From the NCBI GenBank assembly GCA_020536535.1, contig JAHLWZ010000496.1, positions 86,966-150,965 of the forward strand: a DNA stretch of 64,000 nucleotides. Direction: 5' to 3'. Positions 1-10,869 of this stretch are shown piece by piece; positions within the stretch are counted from its first letter, which is position 1; each line of letters starts with the position of its first letter. A program made the translations under genes and the position numbers. The notes beneath the pieces are model-generated. The model ran no database searches. It was given only the letters and a program-made list of their open reading frames with translations, and was not told where the DNA came from. This stretch comes from Pelomyxa schiedti. Lineage: Eukaryota > Evosea > Pelobiontida > Pelomyxidae.

Positions 1-158
1 TACCACACCGCGCAAAACGCGCACTCTGCACTAACTGTGAATTGAAGTCACCGTTCAACTCTTGTAGTGGTGTCTCCGTTCGCGGAACCGATATCCGTTC
101 ACAATCATTCCCAACGGCTTCCCACGAACCAGAAAAAAAAAGAAAACCCAAGCAAACG

Positions 159-1518
159 ATGTCGACCAGCCACGGCACCAACCAACAGACCACACGAGTG
201 AAGATAACGGCCACCGGGGCCAACTACTACCAGCTGGCGCGGCACCAGCCGTCGGCGCCGTCCATCGTCGTCGAGGTGCTTACGCACAACACGCCGAGCG
301 GGGGCCACGCGCAGGCGCAGGCGCGGACCAACGCGCTGGCCGACTGGTGCTGGTGCGAGAGGCACCGCGGGGTGTCGCTGTGCGTGCTGTCGCGGGACGA
401 CATGAGGGTCGTGCACACCGACTCGTACGACACCTGGGGGAACCCGGACCGCTCCCGGGCGTTGGCTGAGGACCTCATCAGATTCAAATCCGGGTCGCTG
501 GCTTGTTTTTTTTTTTTTTTTTTTATTTTCGTTTTTCGCTCTTCGTCGTTTATTCTACGCTTCGTTCTGCCGTTTTAGCAGGGGCACTTTCGTTTTTGAC
601 TCTTTGGTTTTGGGCCTTACAAAATTGCAGCAATGTGTGGGCTATTGCTACTGGAGATGCATTTTTGAGTCAATTATCAGAGAGGGCGCGAAATGTACTG
701 AAGGATGCAGGATGCAAGACTGTATTCCCTGGGTATCACACCTAACTTAACATATCCAAAAATCCACTAAATTGGGCACAAAAGTGGGGATCGCTACAGC
801 TATGCTGCAATTGTCGTCCCAGATACACAAAGTGCTGTAGAGTCACTTACTGGAAACGTGGAGGATTCCCCTCTGGCCGTTGTATCACTTTTCCTGAGGA
901 AAAAGACAAATCCCAATGGACACGCCTTGTTTTGTGTACCCCAAGACCTGCCTCACCCTCCTCAGAGCACCTTTCAATCTGATTGGCGAACAGTTCTGAA
1001 TGATGAAGGAAGCTTCCCCCGCGATGCTAGTATAATCACTTGTGATGGAAATATAGTAACAGCACATTGGTACCTACTATACCCGCTTTCTAGTCCTCAC
1101 TCATCTTTGATTAAACAAACAAAAGGCTGGTCCTTTCTACACGTTCCGAATACTTCAGAACCATGCGGCAACACAATGGGCCACAGCCCTCAGTTTCAGT
1201 CTCCTTCAGTAAACCAGTCATGGATGCAGTGATGGAGTATCTGTACTGTGACCAAGTATCAACCATGACACACTCCAACGTAATGGAACTCTGGTTGGCT
1301 GCTGATTTCTTCTTACTTCCACGGCTGCTCTCTTTGTGTGAGAATTACATAATGGTAAAGGAAGTACATTTGCATCCTTTTCTTACTTGTCCTTTCAGGA
1401 TAACCTCTCGGCGGCATCATTGCATAGCATTGAACAAGCTGCACAAGAAATCCATGCAGAAGGTCTCCTTGAGGTTTGCCAACTTTGGATGGACAGGCAC
1501 CCAGAATTCCATTATTAA
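159..1518 (+). CDS. ILEI/FAM3-like plus BTB-BACK domain protein
   Basis: A multi-exon gene whose product joins an N-terminal ILEI/FAM3-like domain to a BTB (POZ) domain and a short BACK-like tail. The ILEI part runs from the first exon (GVSLCVLSRDD, HTDSYDTWG) through exon 2 (WAIATGDAF, NVLKDAGCKT) to YAAIVVP at the start of exon 3. Splicing about 493 to 631 and 732 to 800 keeps the frame. The BTB part shows DASIITCDGN, then PVMDAVMEYLY and LWLAADFFLLPRLL, and ends in LLEVCQLWMDRHPEF before TAA. BTB domains dimerise and often recruit Cullin-3 ubiquitin ligases. ILEI domains are carbohydrate- or cytokine-type beta folds. I see no signal peptide, so the combined protein is probably cytosolic. 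One intron around 1060-1170 is needed but I could not fix its borders. The pairing of domains is seen directly; the function is inference. Confidence 0.75.
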
Positions 1519-1788
1519 GAAAAAGAAAGAAAAGAATGAGGAAAATATATTTTACACAAACATTGAGCACAAAATGCCACCAGGCAAGTGGCTTGTGTTC
1601 TTGTTCTTTAGTTTGTTGTTCCTCCAACACTCCTCACTCATTTCAAAGTGTTGAAGGTTTGTTTGTGTTATTTTTTTTTTTTTTGTTTTGTTTTGTTTTG
1701 TTTTGTTTTGTTTGTGAACCACAGACAGCCACAAATTCTTCAGAATGCAAAAGTAAAGGATTTCTCCACTTCCATCGCAGTCACACCA

Positions 1789-2530
1789 TCACGCGGCAAA
1801 AGGAAAGAAGCCAGCGTCCTCGAGCAGAGCCACGAGCTCGCTCACATCCACCTTTCCCCTCACCACAGCCATCTCCTCGCGGGCATTAAAGTCGAAGGAC
1901 TGCACCCCGGCGGCCTTGGCCAGCACGCTCCTGACCCTCTGCTCGCACCGGTCGCACATCACGCCGTAGATGAACAGCGTGGCCTGCTCCACCTTGGCCG
2001 AGGCGCCGAGCTTCCCGGAGGAGCCGCTGCTGCCGTACACGCCGCTGCCGCCCGAGTAGACGCCGCTGCCGCCGCCCAGGGCGCCCGAGGACGAGGAGTA
2101 GATCATGCTGCCGGGGCGCCGCGAGGCCGCCGCGGTGAGGGCCGCGATCCACGAGTTCATCTCGGCCGCGCTCTCCGCCGCGATGGGGTACACGCGGTCG
2201 ATCGTCGTGATCTCCAGCGCGTGCTTGAAGCGGCTCGAGGCGGAGACGCGCGCGCCGGCCATGTCGATGACCCCCGTGGGCTCGTTGTCGGACGTGGTGA
2301 CGAAGTAGTACAGGGTGTTGCCTTTGAGCACGAACCACCTTTTCTGTGTGGAAGTAGCTTGGTAAGTGGACAGAGAGTTGGTGGTTTGTGAACTAAAGCA
2401 ACGCGTTGCAACAAAAACGATGACATCTGGGAGACACCTTCCAGCTCTTGACCATGCCACCTTGTTTGGTTAAAAATCCTGCCTTGTCCGGGGACACAAT
2501 CGATGCCACTGACGGTCCACCCGACGCCAT
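1789..2530 (-). CDS. PH domain plus heavy-metal-associated (HMA) domain protein
   Basis: A two-exon gene (2530-2438 and 2343-1789) encoding about 215 residues. The intron is GTGTCT...CACACAG. Residues about 9-110 form a pleckstrin-homology domain: AGFLTKQGG, KSWK, then KRWFVLKGNTLYYF after the splice, ending at SAAEMNSWIAAL with the conserved C-terminal helix Trp. A Gly/Ser-rich linker follows. The last 65 residues are an HMA (CopZ/ATX1-like) metal-binding fold with the metal motif MCDRCE (CxxC), VRSVLAKAAGV and LVALLEDAGF. PH domains bind phosphoinositides and HMA domains carry copper or other soft metals, so a membrane-tethered metallochaperone or sensor is possible. That role is inference. 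The gene is GC-rich at its 3' end and converges with the ILEI-BTB gene. I chose the start because upstream in-frame residues do not resemble a PH domain. Confidence 0.8.
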
Positions 2531-2708
2531 CAATTTCTTCTTTGTTTTTCTTTGTTGTTGATTTCCAATCAGACCAGGCATTTTCGGGTCTGGTCTCATT
2601 TCGTGTTGACATGAAAAAAACGTCAGCAGCATTAGGACGCGTTAATTACATGGCAACGACATAAAAAAAAAAATTAAAAAAACGAGATCTTAGTAGTGGT
2701 TGGTGGCC

Positions 2709-4140
2709 ATGTCAGCACAAGTAGAGGACTATTTCCGAGATTATGTGCGTATATACCTTTATTCACTACGGGTTGATCCGCTCTTACTTGCTAGTTGTGC
2801 ACAACACAGATAGGGAGTACATTCGCTTCCTTTGATGAAATGTTTCGCGTTGGAATACACGGCGCCCTGCAATCTGGAATCAGCCCATATGGGGATAAAA
2901 TGGTGGCCGAAAGCATCGTTGCATGCAATCCTGGGTGGTCTGACGAAGATCATGGTGTGACGGGGTTTTTATTATTCATTCTACTTCCATTTTGCAGGAG
3001 ACACTCTGTGGTTCACTGGGCAGGGCAAAAAGAAAGACCAGGAATTGATTAGAGGGAACGCGGCACTTGCCAATGCCTGTAATAAGAAGGCACCCATAAG
3101 AGTAATACGGGGCCATCAATTACGCAGCTCGACCTCACCACACCGGGGTTATAGATATGACGGCCTGTACAGAATCACCACTTACGAGCAGAGAACACAT
3201 GAAGGAAGGAGAATCTGGAAATTCTTGCTGGAACGTCTGGAGGTAAAGTAGCTCAGTATATCCTAAGCATTGAGAAACTTTCAGGGACAACCGGCAGCAC
3301 CCTATCAAGGCATGAAGAACAAGGTTTGTTGTCATATGATTATAAAAGCTCATCGATGCAGGAAGGGGTAAGCAGTTCAACTAAGAGAAAAAGACCATCT
3401 CGTCCCTCACACCACGTTCGTAATTATTCAAGCTCCTCATCGAGTGCATCAAGCAGTTCATCAGAGATAGACTCTGATGATATGTCAACTCCATCACAAC
3501 AGACTGAGCCGCAGGCGGAATCACAACAGAGTGACCTACCGGCACCACACTCTTCTGTACCTAGTACATCTACTCATTTTCCCCGACGATTACCTTGGAC
3601 CTCCCGCAAAATTACACTAGATCGTAAGCCCTCTCAGAATTTCATCTTTTTTTTGAATAAGCACTGAAGAGTTTCTCAATGTTCATTCTGGGTTCTCTGC
3701 CATGTCAAATAGTGAGATTTCCGAGTGGATTGCTTCTGGAGTGTGCCCATATTGTGGTTCTAGATCACTCAAATCCCTTCCTCCAAGTGGTGTTCAGAAG
3801 GTTACTTATTAAATTTGTTCTTCTTATTCTCATTGATTTTAAGCATTTCGGGGATCATTTGCACTTGGCGAAATGTTATTTGCCCCGGCCTTCAATGATT
3901 GAGGTGCCTCCCACAACCACAGACACCACAATACCTACTGCGGCCTCAGAAGAGGCTGTCCCGCCCTGGAGCCTGGGCATAGCCAGCTACTCTCAGGACC
4001 CTGGTGTTCTTTCACCGTGCACAGATACGATGTGTGCTGACAACAACTCGGAAGAGAGTGTAGACAGTGAAACCCACATCACTGAAGACTCGGAAATCCA
4101 TTCACTCATATCCACCCTTGTTGAACTGATAAACCCATGA
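2709..4140 (+). CDS. SRA (SAD/YDG) methyl-DNA-binding domain protein with C-terminal zinc-binding segment
   Basis: A multi-exon gene. After a 12-residue first exon, the acceptor near 2810 opens an SRA domain: GIHGALQSGI, then after an intron GDTLWFTGQGKKKDQELIRGN, VRVIRGHQL, YRYDGLYRI and WKFLLERLE. These are the hallmark segments of the UHRF1/SUVH SRA fold, which flips out and reads 5-methylcytosine (or hydroxymethylcytosine). A Lys/Arg- and Ser-rich linker with acidic patches follows. A short exon then encodes VCPYCGSRSLK joined by splicing to HFGDHLHLAKC, a likely zinc-binding CCHHC arrangement. The tail is acidic and Ser/Thr-rich. I see no RING, PHD or SET domain, so it is not a full UHRF1. 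It is probably a nuclear reader protein. Internal splice sites come from frame continuity. Confidence 0.85.
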
Positions 4141-4198
4141 CAAATAAAACTATCGTCACATGTAAATTCATTCAACATCCCTTTAGTTAGTGACCTTT

Positions 4199-5320
4199 TC
4201 ATAGTTTGCTTGCTTGTGCATGTAACTCCGCAATGGTTACACCAGTTTCCACATCAATTAATGAAGTGGAACCATCCACTTGAGCCACAAGGATTCCTGT
4301 AGTCGAGGGGCCCCATGCGCGCAGAGTTTGGGCATAAGGCAGAGATAGGCATGGTGTTGTCAGGTCAGAGGTGTGATACACATAACATGTTTCGTCCTGC
4401 ATTATGTAGAGGTGACGGACACCAATCTGGCCTGCATCAAATGGAGGGTGGAGTGGAATTCTTAGGCCTGTTTGGGAGTGCCGAAGGAAGCACTCGCCGT
4501 GGTCCCGAAATTTGTGCACAGAGAACACAGGATCCATCAAGATAAAGGAGCGGAATCCAGAGCGGCTCTCTACCGAAAGCTCAACAGTTCTTAGAATGAC
4601 CAGCTTATTAAGTGCTGCTGTGTTTGGTAGGTCGATGTACACTAGAATTCCTACTCCAGCCAAGTTTGACAAAATAAGCACATCCCTATCTTTGCCACTT
4701 GAAATTGCACCATGTCCGGGGAACACCCATGCTGGGTCCAACTCTACAGAAGTGTGTTCGCTCTGTGGTTCCCCATTAGAAACCTTCCACAGCCTAATTT
4801 TCATGTGGAGAAGAAGCACCACCCACTTCTCATTGCAGTGACGCACAGGGATTCCATTGCGGCACTTGCATAACAGCCTTAACCTCGTCCCGCTCCAATC
4901 CACAATGTACAAGTCCACACACTTTTCCTCCACACACAGAGTAACGAACCTCGAGTTCCCAAGGTGGCCAGCAATGCCCACATCGCCCTTCTCGCCCAAA
5001 ACACACGCGCCCCTAACAACACCAGCAGTGAGTCCCACGTCGACGAAAACATGCACGTTGCCCACCCCAAGAATATTCACAGTGGCACCAAACACCCTGG
5101 AGGCGCACACCACCCAGAGTTGGCCGAATTCCCTCAGAACTCCCGGAAATTCCCTCAACAGCCTCAGGGAGCTGTTCGTCCCGCACCTCGCGACCAAAGT
5201 GCCGGCGGCCAAAGCAACGAATTGCTCCCTGGCCGACAATCGCTGAATAAACATCGATGGTGTTTCTGTTGTTGCTTCGGCATGTGCTTCAATCGTGGAT
5301 GGAGACCACGTCTGGCCCAT
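4199..5320 (-). CDS. Orphan single-exon protein of a paralogous family (beta-propeller-like)
   Basis: An intronless 373-residue protein without a family I recognise. It starts with a helical segment (SAREQFVALAAGT, then ARCGTNSSLRLLREF) followed by many short hydrophobic beta-strand-like stretches ending in dipeptides such as WV, LW and VD. This suggests a beta-propeller. A second protein in this window (48670-49782, + strand, 370 residues) has the same layout: a similar opening (SVAQFVAFALCT, RCGALSSARVLP), similar length, no intron, and matched phrases such as the closing IDVETGV against LDIHSGA. Lack of introns in an intron-rich genome suggests spread by retrocopying or a recently expanded family. 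Function unknown. Its start lies about 107 bp from the divergent hydrolase gene, so the two probably share a promoter region. Confidence 0.7.
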   Translation of the reverse strand: MGQTWSPSTIEAHAEATTETPSMFIQRLSAREQFVALAAGTLVARCGTNSSLRLLREFPGVLREFGQLWVVCASRVFGATVNILGVGNVHVFVDVGLTAGVVRGACVLGEKGDVGIAGHLGNSRFVTLCVEEKCVDLYIVDWSGTRLRLLCKCRNGIPVRHCNEKWVVLLLHMKIRLWKVSNGEPQSEHTSVELDPAWVFPGHGAISSGKDRDVLILSNLAGVGILVYIDLPNTAALNKLVILRTVELSVESRSGFRSFILMDPVFSVHKFRDHGECFLRHSQTGLRIPLHPPFDAGQIGVRHLYIMQDETCYVYHTSDLTTPCLSLPYAQTLRAWGPSTTGILVAQVDGSTSLIDVETGVTIAELHAQASKL

Positions 5321-5427
5321 GTCACAGAAGTTGTCGAAGTGCCGATCCCTCAGAGATCAAGGAAATTTACTGGAACTGATGGAGTGAAAAAACCCTCAAA
5401 GTCAGTTACTGAATCAAAAGAAAGAAA

Positions 5428-6954
5428 ATGAGCAACCAGGAGGTGAGTGTGGAGGCTGCGTTGGAGGGAGTGTTGGCCAGCATAAGGGCACACGGGCCCA
5501 ACTCGTGCCCGTTGGCCAGGATCCTCCCGCTTCTGAGGCTGCCCGCTGCGTCCCCTGACGTGGTTCCCTCCCTGGTACAGACCCTGAGGCTCTGCGCCGA
5601 CGCCATCCAGGACGCCTCCCCCTCTTCTTCCCTCCTCCTCAGTCCCCGCCCCACTCCTCCTCCTTCATCTTCATCTTCAGCTTCAGCTTCAGCTTCCGCC
5701 TCGGCGGCGACTCCCCCGCCCACTCCCACCGTGCCACTGGCCCTGAAGCAGTCGATGCGCTGCGTGGTCACCCCGGCCACTGGGCAGGACGAGCCCATGG
5801 TCTCGCCCATGTGCGGGCGCCGCTTCATCGACGAGGAGGTGCTGCCCAGCGGGGCGCGGGTCACCGCGGCCTGGCCCCACGGCTGGGGCTCCTGGCCCGC
5901 CCGCGTCCTCCTCAAGTGCCACGGCTTCCGCACCCCGAGCGCGCGGGGCCCCAGCCCCGAGCTCTGCGTCGACGAGGACCCCCTGGTCTGCGAGCTCATG
6001 GCCCGCGGCTGGGCCGTCGCCGCCACGAGCTACCGCCGCGACGGCCTGTGCGTCACCGACGGCATCGAGGACGCCAGGGACCTGAGGGAGTGGGTCGTCT
6101 CGAAGTGCGTGGAGAGGAACTGCGCCCTGCCCGCTGTGGTTTTGCTCGAGGGGCGGTCGATGGGGGGCTGTGTGTGCACTTTGGTGGCTGAGAGGTACCC
6201 TGGGCTGTTCGATGGGGTCGTTGCCGTGGGCGCTGCGCTCCTGGCTGGAATGGGCGAGAGGCCGCCGATTCCCTTCGCTCATAACCCCAGAATCCCTATC
6301 TTGTACCTTACAAATCAGAGTGAGTGCGGGCCAATCGAAGCTTACATAGACGGGACTAGAGCTGTTTCTTCGGCTTCGTCTTCCGCTACTGAGACTATCG
6401 GTGACCGGCCGGTTATTGTTCCAGCACTCTGGCAAGTACTCCGCGACGGGCATAACAGTGCATCGGTCGGGGAGAGACTTTCTGCTTTGGATGCAGTTTT
6501 ATCCTGGATAAAGTACGGAACTGCTATCACCATGAGGAAGAGAGACCTCATAATTTCCCCGCAGCCTCGAGCCAATTCTCCAATTATTGATAGTGCCCAC
6601 CGGTCTGCAATTGCAACTGTTCAGAGCATTCACAGTAACCTGAGGTATGTTGTTCTCAACATGATGCCAGAGGATATGGCTGCAACAGGGATCAGGCAAG
6701 GGAAGAACTTCACCCTGACTCATATCCACAAGCCAACACCAGCAACCAAGGGTACAACCTCAACACCAGGACCCAGGTCATTCACTGTAAAATACTGCAC
6801 CTACCCACCTCTTGGAGTAGAGAAAGGTGACCTGTTTGCTCTTGATGATCCTGATGGTGGAATTGTAATCAGTATCTTTGGCTGGTTCCTCGACACTGAT
6901 ACCGCTGCTGATATGGGTTTACAAGTGGGTATGAAAGTGGAGCTGCATGCCTAA
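5428..6954 (+). CDS. Alpha/beta-hydrolase fold protein (peptidase/esterase-like) with extra C-terminal domain
   Basis: A 508-residue intronless reading frame. After a helical N-terminus and a Ser/Ala/Pro-rich low-complexity linker (about residues 65-95) comes an alpha/beta-hydrolase core. It has LLKCHGF, then RGWAVAATSYRRDG, and the nucleophile elbow GRSMGG near residue 242 (GxSxG with Ser as nucleophile). A candidate catalytic His is in DGHN near residue 340. The spacing matches the prolyl-oligopeptidase/esterase superfamily. The last 110 residues, with GIRQGKNFTLTHI and a final DMGLQVGMKVEL, form a separate beta-rich domain. Its shape is reminiscent of the C-terminal domain of SAM hydroxide adenosyltransferases, but this is weak. 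Substrate unknown, and no signal peptide is visible. The first half is very GC-rich while the last third is not. Confidence 0.65.
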   Translation: MSNQEVSVEAALEGVLASIRAHGPNSCPLARILPLLRLPAASPDVVPSLVQTLRLCADAIQDASPSSSLLLSPRPTPPPSSSSSASASASASAATPPPTPTVPLALKQSMRCVVTPATGQDEPMVSPMCGRRFIDEEVLPSGARVTAAWPHGWGSWPARVLLKCHGFRTPSARGPSPELCVDEDPLVCELMARGWAVAATSYRRDGLCVTDGIEDARDLREWVVSKCVERNCALPAVVLLEGRSMGGCVCTLVAERYPGLFDGVVAVGAALLAGMGERPPIPFAHNPRIPILYLTNQSECGPIEAYIDGTRAVSSASSSATETIGDRPVIVPALWQVLRDGHNSASVGERLSALDAVLSWIKYGTAITMRKRDLIISPQPRANSPIIDSAHRSAIATVQSIHSNLRYVVLNMMPEDMAATGIRQGKNFTLTHIHKPTPATKGTTSTPGPRSFTVKYCTYPPLGVEKGDLFALDDPDGGIVISIFGWFLDTDTAADMGLQVGMKVELHA

Positions 6955-7026
6955 GTGGCCAAAAAAACCAAATAGTAAATAAAAGGGATTTTTTTCCTTT
7001 TAATTTCTTCTTGTGGGGAATTGTGG

Positions 7027-9475
7027 TTATGTGGTTTTTACAAACACTGTCCTGGATTCTAGCTGAATATGTGGAAGCCTTCCTGATGAATCCCGAAGAA
7101 CCTCGATGAGAATGTCCTTGGCACAAGAAAGGTGCTCTGAGGCCACAGTGTCCTGAGGGAGCTCTTCTTCAATCCCAAGCAAACTTTGGCGAATGTTGTA
7201 GATGTACTCACTCATGGCAATCTTGCTCTTGTGTGAGAAGCTTCTGGGAAGTATATGCTTACTTTATACACAGCTTCAGGACGAACTTCTTCCCCGCAAA
7301 TCGTAAATGAAGTAAGTTGTCCGCTTTGTACATTGTATACAGCGTGAATACCGCAGCTCACCTTAGTGTATCTTAGATTGAGGGGCGCATTATTAATTAC
7401 TAACCTGGAAACTGTTCTTCACTTTGTCAAGTTGGGTTCTTGACATCCAGTGGCAGAAAGCTGCTTTCAACTTGAAACCAGAAATGTGATGAACCCGATA
7501 TGGGTGAAAGAACCTGTAAAGTGTTGTCAACGAAGTATTTGCCATACTCGCAGACTTACGGGAATGCTACTTGGACTACTCCTATTGTCAAAGTAGGTCC
7601 AATTCTTGGAACACTCAGGGCACCGGAAGCAACCAGGACAACGTCTACATCGGCTCTGTCTCTGATAATGTCTTTACAAAATAAGAGTAATATGTGCATG
7701 ACAATGGTAATACCGGCTACGAAATTGCCCATGGTACATTCTACCTGCAGCGAGTCAACAGGGTATGTTATATAATTTACAAGTTCCCGATGTAATGTAC
7801 AGAGAACCTAGGAACGGAATATCAGACTTGAAAGAATAAAAGGGAAGTTAGACATACAGTATTCATTCGTATAGCAGTAAGTTGGAAGCCTAGTGAGATT
7901 AGTACCTTTAAAAACCGAAAAAAGAGCAAACCTTGTACAAGCTCTTGAATTTGAGGATCAATAGGAGCCGTTACAGAGTTGACACGGACACATTCCCAGT
8001 CATAATTTAACTGTTTGGTGGACGTATCAAAGGTAAAGTGGAGTTTCCCAATTTGCCCTAAGTTCAAGAGTTATAAAATACACAGATCATGGTGTACCTG
8101 ATCCCTGCCCTACATGCATGATAGGAATCCCATTTACAATCCGCGGGCTAAACATGATGGTGTGACTGTGGGCACCAAGGATGAATCGTACACCCACATC
8201 GGGGGTAAGTCCTGCTGCCAATTTCTTGTCGGCCTCTATCCCAAGATGGGAAAGTACGATAATAATAGAGCTACGACGCTGAAAAGCACGTGCAATTTTG
8301 ATTGTTTCTGCCAGTGGGTCCCGAAATTCGACTCGTTCAAGAATTTCAGGCTCCTTGATTGTCTTGAGGAGATCACTTGTCACCAGCCCGATAAATATAA
8401 TCTTTCTGCTGTTGGTGGAGGAAAAAAGTGAAAATATCAACCTCATGCCCACTAGGCAGCGTAACTGTTTTGTGTGATTTCAGTACTCGGCGCTCCGTAT
8501 TTTTAACATACAAATTAGCACAGACCAAAGGGAAGTTGGCAAGCTGCATAACAATTAAAGATAAGTTGTATAAGTAAAGTAATGCAGGAACCTTCTCCTG
8601 CCATAACAAGTTTGGCAATCCATAATCAAGCTCGTGGTTTCCAATACATCCAACTGCCTAAATTTGGCTGAGTAACGGTAATAATGATCTCAGTTTCATA
8701 CAGGGTTCAGGAAGTTGAGAAGCTCCATCGAACAAATCTATGTGCCTTAAATAAGGTACAAAAATGAATCTCCTCACCCCTTGTTGTCCAAGATCAATTG
8801 GGCACCCAGCCAGCATATCACCACAAAGTACATACAAAACATCATGTTTGAGTTCTGCTCTAGCCTGTCAATGTAAAAACAAAAACAAAACAGGGGAAGA
8901 AAGTAAAAGAAAGCCGTGAAAAAAAACAGAAAAGGGGGGGCACACACTTTTCCCAGAATTCCAGAAACATAGGCAATTCCACCAGTAGTTCTGGGTGCCT
9001 CCCTCAACCCCACAGCGCTGCTCAGCACCGCCATGGCCTGCTCTATAGTATGCGCGGTGTCATCAACACCATCACAGCTCACCTCCTCACCCTCACCCTC
9101 GGCCTCGGCATCGGCATCGGCATCGGCCCCAATCACACTCCTCTTTTCCGCCGACGCCTTAGCCGCAGCACTCGAGGCAGTAGCCGCGGGCACAGGGGGG
9201 TCGGCGGCGGTGACGGCCAAGTTGTCCGTGGGCTGCAGGTCTCCCTGCAGGTCGGCAGTGTGGAACACCGTGACTTCCATCGTCGTGCTAGTGCTGGTAG
9301 TGGTGGCGGGCCCGTGCCCGTGGGCCGAAGCAATAGGCGTGGGGATGTCCTGCTGCACCAGGTGCCTCACAGCCTGCTTGAGGTGCAACTTGGCGTTGCT
9401 GACCGCGTCGCGAGCTACTTCGTTTACTGTCTCCGCAACAGCCTCTTGCATCGTACCCGGAAGCCAAAGTTTCAA
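7027..9475 (-). CDS. 5'-nucleotidase (UshA/CD73-like) metallophosphoesterase
   Basis: A multi-exon gene on the minus strand. The N-terminal exon has an amphipathic leader, then TVFHTADLQGDLQP, the first metallophosphatase motif. Later exons give LCGDMLAGC (motif II, metal Asp), GNHELDYGLPN (motif III), LSHLGIEADKKLA (the VLSHLG segment) and LGAHSHT (the GH-x-H motif). A C-terminal nucleotidase domain ends in a helical tail (SEYIYNIRQSLLGIE). The order matches 5'-nucleotidase/2',3'-cyclic phosphodiesterase enzymes that hydrolyse nucleotides with two metals. Unusually, motif I reads D-L-Q where D-x-H is expected, so one metal ligand may be replaced by Gln. A low-complexity acidic and Ala-rich insert follows motif I. 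I see no clear signal peptide, unlike secreted homologues. At least one splice junction near 7240 remains unresolved. The ATG at 9451 is an alternative start. Confidence 0.75.
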
Positions 9476-9954
9476 CGAGCAGATTGGAAAGTTTTTCTCG
9501 TAAGAAATGATGGTTGAATGATGGTTGAGTCCCCATTGTTTGACTAATTGGATGTGGTTGCTCTCAACTTCCAGTTGAAAGCCTTTTCAGTTACCCTTTT
9601 TTTTCCCCTATGTTAGGTTCTAATACTATCCAGGTATGCTAATATAAGCCAAACAACAAAGATCATCGGAGCTCAAATTGAGGTTCTCTACTAGACAAAG
9701 ATGCGGTGTACTTATTATATTTTCACCTATAATATTGGTGCTATAGTAGAACAGAGAGGCCACTTACTTTTGCGTAGGTAGGGGTGCTTACTGCCCTCTT
9801 TCAAATTAATTCCCACAAGACCAACACCTCTCCTGATTGTGTCTGAGTTGCCACACCTCCAGGAGCGAAAGTGACAGAACTCACTACTTCCACCAGACAA
9901 AACTCTATCAATGCACAACGACGACTTCGTCGGCATTTCGTAATTCCCTTCAAT

Positions 9955-10140
9955 AATTTTGGGGGTCAAACCAACTCTACCCAAAAAACACAAGAAAATT
10001 CTGGATCTGGTCTGGATGGTGTCAAAATCGTGTCGAACCAGGGGGAGAAGGTAGTACAGAGCTGTCCGGACAGGTGCTGGAAAAAAAAAGTACAATTTTC
10101 CGGCACCCGAACCAGATTGTATCATTCTCCTATTTTGATT
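9955..10140 (+). repeat. Diverged direct repeat, block 1 copy A
   Basis: This matches about 10870-11115 in the same orientation. The shared order is a CAAAC(C/T)AACTC motif, CCCAAAAAACACA, an AACCAG(G) stretch followed by GTAGTAC, then CCGGACAG, TTTTCCGG and ATTG(T/G)ATCATT. The second copy carries extra sequence in the middle. Extents are approximate. Confidence 0.6.
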
Positions 10141-10599
10141 ACAAAAAACTCTGCTCTTCAGTGACACAAGAATGAAACAACAGCTTTCAGCTGGGGATAT
10201 GACCAATGAGCAGCTGCCCTGAGCACACCTTCAGTCAATTCGCGCACAATCTTCTCTTTCTGAGTTGAGACCATACATTTTATGCTACTCAACCCAATAG
10301 CTCCACCACCTCTAAGAGATGATGACATACAACATGTGCTGTTCAAGAAGGACCTCAAACTCCACCTTCACCTGTGACAACCACAAAAACTTCAGTGCTA
10401 AAACCACCAAAAAAGGGTGGTACCACAGTTTTTTTTTTGTTTTAACTGTTTATAGCATATCTGGGGATTTCTCATTTCTCTTCTGAATTGCTGCTGACAT
10501 TACAAGCTGCACTGCATCTCACTGACACAGACCTACAGCTTGCAGGAAAGTCATCTGCAAATGCACGAAGGAAAGTCATCTCTGACTGGGCTGCAAAAA

Positions 10600-10850
10600 C
10601 TGGAAACATGGAAACAAAAACAGCTGTGGCTTCTATCAAAGAAAAGCAAGCACAAGCTGTTCCTCAGCAACAGCCACGCAAACACAGACCTTCAGCTTCA
10701 CAAGTGGCACCCATTCCCAAGGAGACTGCCACAGCACCTCAGCCAAAACGACCCCGAAAGCGTTAAAACCTTGGCTCCGGACCACATGTTAGTAACAGAT
10801 TTCGCAGAATGGTACAATCTACAACGTTGTAAAAAAATCGAAATTGTCGC
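10600..10850 (+). repeat. Diverged direct repeat, block 2 copy A
   Basis: This encodes, in one frame, an opening of SIKEKQAQAVPQQQPRKH followed by a Pro/Lys/Arg-rich end that closes in a stop. The copy at about 12045-12270 encodes IKKRQTQAVPQPQPRKHK. Both are followed within 60 bp by AACAGATTTCGCAGAA and GGTACAATCT. Confidence 0.65.
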
Positions 10851-10869
10851 ATCGTTGTAGATACACAAT

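Noticed and set aside
1886-2391. Long overlapping frames on both strands
   Set aside because: They are GC-driven shadows of the PH-HMA gene with Arg/Ala/Pro-biased text and no family features.
5689-6453. 254-residue minus-strand frame
   Set aside because: It is antisense to the GC-rich part of the hydrolase gene, which has clear catalytic motifs. The antisense text is compositionally biased.
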